A DNA stretch of 64,000 bases, from positions 176,880 to 240,879 of the forward strand of contig NZ_JAQZAM010000012.1 in the NCBI RefSeq assembly GCF_028737215.1. The letters are read 5' to 3'. The position numbers and the translations under genes are program-made. Below, in pieces: positions 52,306 through 59,447 of the stretch (its first letter is position 1; every line of letters begins with the position of its first letter). This DNA is from Actinomycetospora chibensis (GTDB lineage Bacteria > Actinomycetota > Actinomycetes > Mycobacteriales > Pseudonocardiaceae). The notes under the pieces were generated by a model, which did not search any database, was not told where the DNA came from, and worked only from the letters and a program-made list of their open reading frames with translations.

Positions 52306-53679
52306 CTACAGCAGCAGACGGCGTTCGTCGCCCATGGTGTGCGCGAGGTGGCGGGTGAAGCGCGCGGCCAGGGCGCCGTCGATGACACGGTGGTCGTAGG
52401 ACAGGCACAGCGGCAGCAGGGTGCGCGGCACGAAGGCCTCGCCGTCCCAGACCGGCGCGACCCGCGAGCGCACGACACCGAGGATGGCGACCTCGGGCGC
52501 GTTGACGATCGGTGTGAACGCCGTGCCGCCGATCCCGCCGAGGCTGGAGATCGTGAACGTGCCCCCGCTCATGTCGTCGGCCGTGAGCTTGCCGTCGCGC
52601 GCCCGCGCCGACACCTCCCCCAGCTCCTTGGACAGCTCGACGATGCCCTTGCGGTCGACGTCACGGATGACGGGGACGACCAGGCCGCCCGGGGTGTCGA
52701 CGGCGACGCCGAGGTGGAAGTAGCGCTTCATGATCAGCGCGTCCTTCTCGGGCGTGAGCGAGCTGTTCAGCGTCGGGTAGGCCTTGAGTGCCGAGACCGA
52801 CGCCTTCATGAGGAACGCGAGCAGCGTGACCCGGTAACCCTCGGCCTTGCCCTGGGTGTCGAGCTCCTTGCGGAAGCGGTCGGTCTCGGTGATGTCGGCG
52901 TCGTCGTTGTGCGTGACGTGCGGGACGTTCAGCCACGAGCGGTGCAGGAACGGGCCGGAGATCCGCGTGATCCTCGACAGCGGCTGCGTCTCGACCGGAC
53001 CGAACTTCGAGAAGTCCTGGGCCGGGACCTCGGGGATGCCCGAGCCGCCGGACGGGGCCGCCGCCGGCGCCGCGGCGGGTGCCTGCGCGGGGCCGCGGAC
53101 ATAGGCCAGCAGGTCGGACTTGGTGATCCGTCCCTTGGGGCCGGTGGCCGGCACCTGGTCCAGGTCGACCTCGAACTCGCGGGCCAGCTTGCGCACGCTC
53201 GGGCCGGCGTGGACGGGGAGCCCGGAGCCGTTGCCCGAGCCGTTGCTCGCGCCGTTCGAGGAGGCGGCGGGCCCCGCCGCCGGAGCGGAGGCCTTCTCCG
53301 TCGGCGGCTCCTGCGCCGTGACCTCGGCGTCGGCGGCCGCGGGCGCGTCCTTCGGCACCGGAGCAGCCGACTCCGACTCCGGGGCCTCGGCCGGGCCGTC
53401 CTCCGTGGGCTCGCCGTCGGCGGCGTCGAGCCGAACCACCGGCGTGCCCTGGCTGACGGTGTCGCCGACCGCCACGAGCACCTCGGTGACGCGCCCGGCG
53501 TGCGACGACGGCACGTCCATCGTCGCCTTGTCGGACTCGAGGGTGGCCAGCGGATCGTCGACGGCGATCACGTCGCCGACCGCGACGTGGAGTTCGATGA
53601 TCGGGACGTCGGTGAAGTCGCCGATGTCCGGGACCGAGACCTCGGTTGTCGAATCAGCCGATGCAGTGGGGGCCGTCAT
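52306..53679 (-). CDS. aceF: Dihydrolipoamide acetyltransferase (PDH E2)
   Basis: E2 core of pyruvate dehydrogenase, transferring acetyl groups to coenzyme A. The 457-residue protein has one lipoyl domain (about 10-90, ESDKATMDVPSS), an Ala/Pro/Gly/Asn-rich hinge and a peripheral subunit-binding domain near 175-210 (AGPSVRKLAREFEVDLDQVP). The catalytic domain follows from about 230, with the active-site motif LSYDHRVIDGALAARF near residue 430. Its lipoyl domain is very similar to that of the E3 gene. ATG 53679 lies 35 bp after the aceE stop. Confidence 0.95.
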   Translation of the reverse strand: MTAPTASADSTTEVSVPDIGDFTDVPIIELHVAVGDVIAVDDPLATLESDKATMDVPSSHAGRVTEVLVAVGDTVSQGTPVVRLDAADGEPTEDGPAEAPESESAAPVPKDAPAAADAEVTAQEPPTEKASAPAAGPAASSNGASNGSGNGSGLPVHAGPSVRKLAREFEVDLDQVPATGPKGRITKSDLLAYVRGPAQAPAAAPAAAPSGGSGIPEVPAQDFSKFGPVETQPLSRITRISGPFLHRSWLNVPHVTHNDDADITETDRFRKELDTQGKAEGYRVTLLAFLMKASVSALKAYPTLNSSLTPEKDALIMKRYFHLGVAVDTPGGLVVPVIRDVDRKGIVELSKELGEVSARARDGKLTADDMSGGTFTISSLGGIGGTAFTPIVNAPEVAILGVVRSRVAPVWDGEAFVPRTLLPLCLSYDHRVIDGALAARFTRHLAHTMGDERRLLL

Positions 53680-53714
53680 GGGATGCCTCGCGGTCTCGTC
53701 GATCTCGTCGGGGG

Positions 53715-56408
53715 TCAGGCGTGCGCGGGCGCGGGGCGCTCGGGGTCGATGCCGTAGCGCTCGATGGCCTCGGCGACCTTCTCGGTCGGGACGGCTCCGT
53801 CGCGGGCCAGGGCGGACAGCGTCGCGACCACCACGAAGCGCCGGTCGACCTCGAAGAAGTCGCGCAGCGCCTTGCGGTAGTCCGAGCGGCCGAAGCCGTC
53901 GGTGCCGAGCACGACGAAGCGGCGGTCGCCCACCCACTCCCGGATCTGGTCGGGGAAGGCCCGCATGTAGTCCGTCGCCGCGACGACGGGTCCGGCCGGG
54001 CGGTCGGCCAGGCACTGCTCGACCCAGGAGAGCCGGGGCGTCTCGGTGGGATGGAGCATGTTCCAGCGGGCGACGTCGATGCCGTCGCGCCGCAGCTCGG
54101 TGAAGCTCGGCGCGCTCCACACGTCGGCGACCACACCCCACTCGTCCTCGAGCATCTCGGCGGCGGCGATCACCTCGCGCAGGATCGTCCCCGAGCCCAT
54201 GAGCTGGGCGCGCGGCTTCTGCTTGGCGCGGCTCTTCCGGGCTCCCGCCCCGACGGCCGGCGTCCCCTCCCGGAACAGGTAAAGACCCTTGACGATCCCC
54301 TCCTCGACGCCCTCGGGCATCGCCGGGTGGTGGTAGTTCTCGTTCATCAGGGTCAGGTAGTAGAAGACGTCCTCCTGCTCGGCGTACATCCGCCGCAGCC
54401 CGTCGGCGATGATCACGGCGACCTCGTAGGCGAAGGTCGGGTCGTAGGACACGCAGTTGGGGATCACCGACGAGTGCAGGTGCGAGTGGCCGTCCTCGTG
54501 CTGCAGGCCCTCGCCGTTGAGGGTCGTGCGCCCGGCGGTGCCGCCGAGCAGGAACCCGCGGGCGCGCAGGTCCCCCGCAGCCCAGGCGAGGTCGCCGACG
54601 CGCTGGAACCCGAACATCGAGTAGTAGATGTAGAACGGGATCATCGGGACGTCGCTGGTGGAGTACGCCGTCGCCGCCGCGATCCACGAGGACATCGCGC
54701 CCAGCTCGTTGATGCCCTCCTGGAGCAGCTGGCCGTTCTTGTCCTCCTTGTAGAACATCAGCTGGCCGGCGTCCTCGGGCGTGTAGAGCTGCCCGACCCG
54801 GGAGAAGATCCCGAACTGGCGGAACATGCCCTCCATGCCGAACGTGCGCGACTCGTCCGGGACGATCGGCACCACGTGCTTGCCGATCTTCTTGTCGCGC
54901 AGCAGCGTGTTGAGGACGCGGACGAACGCCATCGTCGTGGAGTTCTCGCGGTCGCCGGATCCGGCGAGCTGGCCGCCGAAGGCGGAGAGGTCCGGGACCT
55001 CCAGGGCCTCCGACGTGCGGCGGCGCGCGGGCAACGAGCCACCGAGCGCCTCGCGGTGCTTCCGGAGGTAGATCCCCTCCTCGCTGTCGGGCTCGAAGCG
55101 CAGGTAGGGCAGCGACTCCATGTCCTCGTCGGCGATCGGCAGGTCGAACCGGTCGCGGAAGATGGTGAGCTGCTCGCCCGCCATCTTCTTCTGCTGGTGG
55201 GAGATGTTCTGGCCCTCGCCGGCCTCCCCCATCCCGTAGCCCTTGACGGTCTTGGCGAGGATCACGGTGGGACGGTGCGGCTCGTCCACCGCGGCCGAGT
55301 AGGCCGCGTAGATCTTCGACGGGTCGTGCCCGCCGCGCGTCAGCGCCCAGATCTCCTCGTCGGTCCAGTCCTCGACCATGGCCGCGGTCTCCGGGTAGCG
55401 CCCGAAGAAGTGCTCGCGGACGTAGGCGCCGTCCCTGGACTTGAAGGTCTGGTACTCGCCGTCGACGGTCTCCTCCATGAGCTGGTGGAGCTTCCCGGTG
55501 GTGTCCGCGGCGAGCAGCTGGTCCCAGCGGCTCCCCCAGATGACCTTGATGACGTTCCAGCCCGCGCCCCGGAAGAGGCCCTCCAGCTCCTGGATGATCT
55601 TCCCGTTGCCGCGCACCGGGCCGTCGAGGCGCTGGAGGTTGCAGTTGACGACGAAGATCAGGTTGTCGAGGTGCTCCCGCCCGGCCAGCGAGATCGCGCC
55701 CAGCGACTCGGGCTCGTCCATCTCGCCGTCGCCCAGGAACGCCCAGACGTGGCGGTTCTCGGTCTCGGCCAGCCCCCGGCCCTGCAGGTACTTCAGGAAG
55801 CGGGCCTGGTAGATCGCCATCAGCGGGCCGAGGCCCATCGAGACGGTCGGGAACTGCCAGAAGTCCGGCATCAACCACGGGTGCGGGTACGACGACAGTC
55901 CGCTCCCGTCCGCCTCCTGGCGGAAGGAGTCCATCTGCTCCTCGGTGAGGCGGCCCTCGAGGAACGCGCGCGCGTAGATGCCGGGCGAGGAGTGCCCCTG
56001 CATCATCACGAGGTCGCCGCCGTGGTCGGCCGAGGGCGCGTGCCAGAAGTGCTGGAAGCCGGTGTCGTAGAGCGTCGCCGCCGACTGGAAGCTCGCGATG
56101 TGGCCGCCGAGCTCGGAGGACTCCTTGTTCGCGCGCAGCACCGTCGCGACGGCGTTCCAGCGGATGGCCGAGCGGATGCGGTGCTCCACCGCGCGGTCAC
56201 CCGGGTGCGGGGGCTCGTCCTCCACCGCGATCGTGTTGACGTAGGGCGTCGTCGCCGAATAGGGCACGGGCGCGCCGGCCGCGCGGGCCTGGGCGATCAG
56301 CTCGTCGAGCAGGTCGTGGGCGCGCTGGGGTCCCTCCACCGCGAGGACCGACTCGAGCGCCTCCCGCCATTCGTCGGTCCCGGTCGGGTCCTGGTCGTCG
56401 TCAACCAT
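53715..56408 (-). CDS. aceE: Pyruvate dehydrogenase E1, homodimeric type
   Basis: E1 decarboxylates pyruvate with thiamine diphosphate. The 897-residue chain is the single-polypeptide E. coli type: HIASFQSAATLYDTGFQHFW, QGHSSPGIYARAFLEGRLTE, and the ThDP motif VWAFLGDGEMDEPESLGAIS with NLIFVVNCNLQRLDGPVRGN. GKHVVPIVPDESRTFGMEGM and YYLTLMNENYHHPAMPEGVE follow towards the C-terminus. ATG 56408 is preferred over the in-frame start at 56492. It is the first gene of the PDH operon and divergent from the ECF41 operon. Confidence 0.96.
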   Translation of the reverse strand: MVDDDQDPTGTDEWREALESVLAVEGPQRAHDLLDELIAQARAAGAPVPYSATTPYVNTIAVEDEPPHPGDRAVEHRIRSAIRWNAVATVLRANKESSELGGHIASFQSAATLYDTGFQHFWHAPSADHGGDLVMMQGHSSPGIYARAFLEGRLTEEQMDSFRQEADGSGLSSYPHPWLMPDFWQFPTVSMGLGPLMAIYQARFLKYLQGRGLAETENRHVWAFLGDGEMDEPESLGAISLAGREHLDNLIFVVNCNLQRLDGPVRGNGKIIQELEGLFRGAGWNVIKVIWGSRWDQLLAADTTGKLHQLMEETVDGEYQTFKSRDGAYVREHFFGRYPETAAMVEDWTDEEIWALTRGGHDPSKIYAAYSAAVDEPHRPTVILAKTVKGYGMGEAGEGQNISHQQKKMAGEQLTIFRDRFDLPIADEDMESLPYLRFEPDSEEGIYLRKHREALGGSLPARRRTSEALEVPDLSAFGGQLAGSGDRENSTTMAFVRVLNTLLRDKKIGKHVVPIVPDESRTFGMEGMFRQFGIFSRVGQLYTPEDAGQLMFYKEDKNGQLLQEGINELGAMSSWIAAATAYSTSDVPMIPFYIYYSMFGFQRVGDLAWAAGDLRARGFLLGGTAGRTTLNGEGLQHEDGHSHLHSSVIPNCVSYDPTFAYEVAVIIADGLRRMYAEQEDVFYYLTLMNENYHHPAMPEGVEEGIVKGLYLFREGTPAVGAGARKSRAKQKPRAQLMGSGTILREVIAAAEMLEDEWGVVADVWSAPSFTELRRDGIDVARWNMLHPTETPRLSWVEQCLADRPAGPVVAATDYMRAFPDQIREWVGDRRFVVLGTDGFGRSDYRKALRDFFEVDRRFVVVATLSALARDGAVPTEKVAEAIERYGIDPERPAPAHA

Positions 56409-56556
56409 GCGCGCAAGTCCTGTCAGTGCTCGTGGGGTGTGCGGGGAGTGCTCACGTGGCGCCGAACCGTCATCCGTCCCCGGAGACCCCACCCGGTCGG
56501 GGACCCTGCGTCAACCGCCGTTTCGAGCACCGGAAGGTCCGGCGTACGGGTGGCGA

Positions 56557-56583
56557 TGTCACGGCCGGGCCGCCCATCTCGTC
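56557..56583 (+). promoter_or_regulatory. ECF41-type promoter
   Basis: TGTCACG (56557-56563), a 16-bp spacer and CGTC (56580-56583) match the reported ECF41 consensus TGTCACA-N16-CGTC at all but one base. The ATG of the first operon gene follows the -10 element by 9 bp. The sigma factor encoded two genes on is of the ECF41 type, so this is probably its own promoter. Confidence 0.72.
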
Positions 56584-56592
56584 CTGGGGTAC

Positions 56593-57823
56593 ATGAGCAC
56601 ACCGAAGAAGCGGGTCCTGGTCATCGGCGCCGGCTACGCGGGCGCGACGGTCGCCGTGCGGCTGGCCGGCCGCGCGCGGGGACGGGCCGAGGTCACGGTG
56701 GTCAACCCGCGTCCGCGGTTCGTCAACCGGCTCCGCCTGCACCACGTCGCCATCGGCCGCGCGGTGCCCGCCCCGGACCTGCGCCGGATGCTGGGCGCGG
56801 GGGTCACCCTCGTCGAGGGCCACGTGACGACGCTCGACCCGGACGCCGGGCGCGCGATGGTCGCCGGGGCCGACGGCGCGCGGACCCTGGCGTTCGACCG
56901 GGTCGTCGTCGCCACCGGCAGCTCGACCGCGGCCGCGCCGGTGCCGGGCGGTGAGCTCGTCCACGCTGTCGGGGACCTGGAATCCGCCCACCGGCTGCGC
57001 AGGGCGTTCGCCGCGCTGCCCGCGGGCACACCCGTCAGCGTCGTCGGTGGCGGGTTCACCGGCCTCGAGACGGTCGCCGAGCTGGCCGAGACCCGTCCGG
57101 ACGTGACGGTCCGCCTGGTGACCGCGGGCGAGGCCGGCGGGTGGTTCACCCCGGCGGCGGCGGAGCACGTGCGTCGCACGCTGGAGGGGCTCGGCGTGGA
57201 GGCGCTCGGCGGGACCCGGGTGCGGGCCGTGGCATCGGACCGCCTGGTGCTCGAGGACGGCGCCGAGGTGCCGTCCGGGCTCACCGTCTGGTGCGGCGGG
57301 TTCGCCGCGCCCCCGCTCGCCCGCGACGCCGGGATCGCCGTCGACGACCGGGGCGCGATCCTCACCGACGGCGCGCTGCGCTCGCTGTCGCACCCGGCGG
57401 TCCTGGCCGTCGGCGACGCGGGGCACACGCCCGCGCCGGACGGCGAGCGGTTCAGCATGTCCTGCCAGTTCGCGTTCCCGTCGGCCGCGCACGCCGCGGA
57501 CGCCCTGGCCGGGGACGTCCTGATCGGGTTCGACTGTCCGGCCGCCGATGGCGCTGTCGACGATCGGCCGCTCGACCTCGGCTTCACCGCCCGCTGCGTC
57601 AGCCTCGTCCCGGCGGCACGCCGTGCTGCAGCCGACCACCGCGACCGACGTGGCCCGCGGGCGCGCCGTGACCGGGCGGGCGGCCGTGCTGGCCAAGCAG
57701 GTCCAGGTCCGGGGCACCGTCGCGGCGATCGGCCTCGAGCGGCGCCTGCCCGGGGCGATCCGCTGGCCGCACGCCGACCGGCCGGTCCAGGAGGCCCCGT
57801 CGGCCGCAGGGTCGGCGCCGTGA
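56593..57823 (+). pseudogene. NDH-2-like FAD oxidoreductase, frameshifted near 57609
   Basis: An FAD/NAD-dependent oxidoreductase: VLVIGAGYAGATVAVRLAG at the N-terminus, VVVATGSST, the second nucleotide site VSVVGGGFTGLETVAELAE, and AVGDAGHTP. Near residue 338 the frame breaks. After FTARCVSL the family-like continuation RRHAVLQPTTATDVARG is found one frame on, reaching a stop at 57823 that overlaps the sigma start (GTGA). One extra base in the CCC run at 57609-57611 explains this. In the sequence as given, the first frame runs on without stop into the sigma gene, so a gene caller may report one fused ORF. It is the ECF41 partner oxidoreductase; mutation or sequencing error cannot be told apart. 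Confidence 0.78.
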
Positions 57824-58749
57824 CCCGCACCGAGGAGTTCACCGCGCTGCGCCCGCTGCTCTTCGCGATCGCCTACCGGATCCTGGGCAGCGTCAGCGAG
57901 GCCGAGGACGCCGTCCAGGAGACCTGGTTGCGCTACGAGTCGTCGGCGACCGAGCCCGCGTCGGTGAAGTCGTACCTGTCGGCCGTGGTCACGCGGCTCT
58001 CGATCGACGTCCTGCGCTCGGCCCGGGTCCGGCGGGAGTCCTACGTCGGGCCGTGGTTCCCCGAGCCGCTGCTCACCGACCCCTACGAGGACCCGGAACG
58101 GTCCGCGGAGCTCGCGGACTCGGTGTCGATGGCGGCGCTGCTGCTGCTCGAGCGCCTGAGCCCGCGGGAGCGCGCGGTGTTCGTGCTGCGGGAGGTGTTC
58201 GCGTTCGACTTCCCCGAGATCGCATCGGCGGTCGGGCGTTCGGAGGCGGCGTGCCGCCAGCTCGCGGTGCGGGCCCGCCGGCACATGGAGGAGGGCCGGC
58301 CACGGTTCGCGGCCGACCGCCGGGAGCGCGAGGAGCTCGCCGCCCGGTTCTTCGACGCCTTCGCCGACGGCGACCTCGACGGACTCCGGGAGCTGCTCGC
58401 GCCCGACGTGCAGGCGGTCAGCGACAGCGGCGGCAAGGGCCCGGCGCTCGCCCGTCCGGTGGTCGGGTCCGAGAACGTGGCCCGGCTGGTCGGCGGGTTC
58501 GCCGCCCTCATGCCCGGGGTCGTCGACATGGCCCCGCGCACGATCAACGACCAGCCCGGGGCGATCCTGCGGGACCGGGACGGCAAGATCGTCGCGATCA
58601 TCGCGCTCGACGTCCTCGAGGGGCGGATCCAGACGATCCGCACGGTGATCAACCCCGACAAGCTCGAGCACCTGGGCCCGGTCGCCGACGCCTGGAAGGT
58701 GCGCGCGGACGCGATCGCCCGGCGGCATCGACGAGACTCCGGGGCGTGA
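57820..58749 (+). CDS. ECF41-type sigma factor (SigJ-like) with SnoaL-like C-terminal domain
   Basis: A 309-residue sigma factor. Region 2 (FAIAYRILGSVSEAEDAVQE, ETWLRY) and region 4 (LLLERLSPRERAVFVLREVF, FPEIASAVGRSEAACRQLAV) are followed by an NTF2/SnoaL-like domain of about 130 residues. That domain carries the ECF41 hallmarks: a DGGGK-like motif, here DSGGKGPALARP near residue 200, and NPDKL near residue 276. In this family the C-terminal domain acts as a built-in activator/inhibitor, replacing an anti-sigma factor. Partner genes are usually carboxymuconolactone decarboxylases, oxidoreductases or epimerases, as seen here. Confidence 0.94.
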   Translation: MTRTEEFTALRPLLFAIAYRILGSVSEAEDAVQETWLRYESSATEPASVKSYLSAVVTRLSIDVLRSARVRRESYVGPWFPEPLLTDPYEDPERSAELADSVSMAALLLLERLSPRERAVFVLREVFAFDFPEIASAVGRSEAACRQLAVRARRHMEEGRPRFAADRREREELAARFFDAFADGDLDGLRELLAPDVQAVSDSGGKGPALARPVVGSENVARLVGGFAALMPGVVDMAPRTINDQPGAILRDRDGKIVAIIALDVLEGRIQTIRTVINPDKLEHLGPVADAWKVRADAIARRHRRDSGA

Positions 58750-59123
58750 GCTTCTTCGTGCGCCCCGCGGGCAGCGGCGACCGGTACGACTTCGACGGCA
58801 CGACCTTCACGGTGAAGGCGGACGGCGGCGACACGGAGGGACGCGTCGCGGTGATGGAGCAGGAGGCGCCTGCCGGGCTGACGGTGCCGGCGCACACCCA
58901 CGAGGGCGAGGACGAGATGTTCTACGTCCTCGAGGGCGAACTAGCGGGGTTCTGCGGCGACGAGCGCTGGACGGCGTCGGCGGGCGCGTTCCTCTTCCTG
59001 CCCCGCGACGTGGAGCACGGCTTCGAGGTCGTGGGCGACGCCCCGGCGCGGGCGCTCACCATCGTCGGCCCGGCGCGGTTCGACGCGCTGGTCGTGTCGC
59101 AGGGGCGCCGGCTGGACGGGTGA
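58746..59123 (+). CDS. Cupin-domain protein
   Basis: A 125-residue single-cupin protein. The first cupin motif is clear (LTVPAHTHEGEDEMFYVLEG, with H, H and E as metal ligands), as is the second (AGAFLFLPRDVEHGFEVV, with the final His). It could be a dioxygenase, isomerase or ligand sensor. The GTG start overlaps the sigma stop (GTGA), so it is the third gene of the ECF41 operon. Its substrate may be shared with the oxidoreductase; that is inference. Confidence 0.88.
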   Translation: MSFFVRPAGSGDRYDFDGTTFTVKADGGDTEGRVAVMEQEAPAGLTVPAHTHEGEDEMFYVLEGELAGFCGDERWTASAGAFLFLPRDVEHGFEVVGDAPARALTIVGPARFDALVVSQGRRLDG

Positions 59124-59140
59124 TCACTCGGGCCGGCGAC

Positions 59141-59371
59141 TCAGAGCGGGGCGTCGCGCAGCGCGAGCACCACGCGCATGACCCGCTCGACCGCCGTCTC
59201 GAACAGGGCGCCGCGCAGCTCGCCGCGGTCGGCCAGGTTCTGGCCCGCGAGCTCGACCATCGTCTCCGGCCCCACCCGCGCGACCAGCAGCGCGGCGACC
59301 TCGTCCAGCTCGAGTCCGGGGTTGTCCAGGCGCGTCAGCGCGAACTCGACGATCAGTTCCTCGTCCCGCAC
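59141..59371 (-). CDS. Small hypothetical protein
   Basis: A 76-residue, probably all-helical protein that I do not recognise: LIVEFALTRLDNPGLELDEV, ARVGPETMVELAGQNLADRG and FETAVERVMRVVLALRD. No membrane segment or cysteine pair. GTG 59371 is chosen because a GGGGAGGGG site precedes it; the GTG at 59395 lies upstream of that site. It is flanked by the cupin gene (convergent) and the DUF222 gene (same strand, 76 bp away). Confidence 0.55.
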   Translation of the reverse strand: MRDEELIVEFALTRLDNPGLELDEVAALLVARVGPETMVELAGQNLADRGELRGALFETAVERVMRVVLALRDAPL

Positions 59372-59447
59372 CGCGACCCCTCCCCTCGCTCCCACGGTAG
59401 TCGGCCGCCCGCGCGTCCGTCACCTCCGACGGAACCGCGTCGAGCAG

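Noticed and set aside
56593..58749. A genuine oxidoreductase-sigma fusion protein
   Set aside because: The linking stretch of about 70 residues is out-of-frame Arg/Gly/Ala-rich text, and the family-like tail of the oxidoreductase is present in the neighbouring frame.
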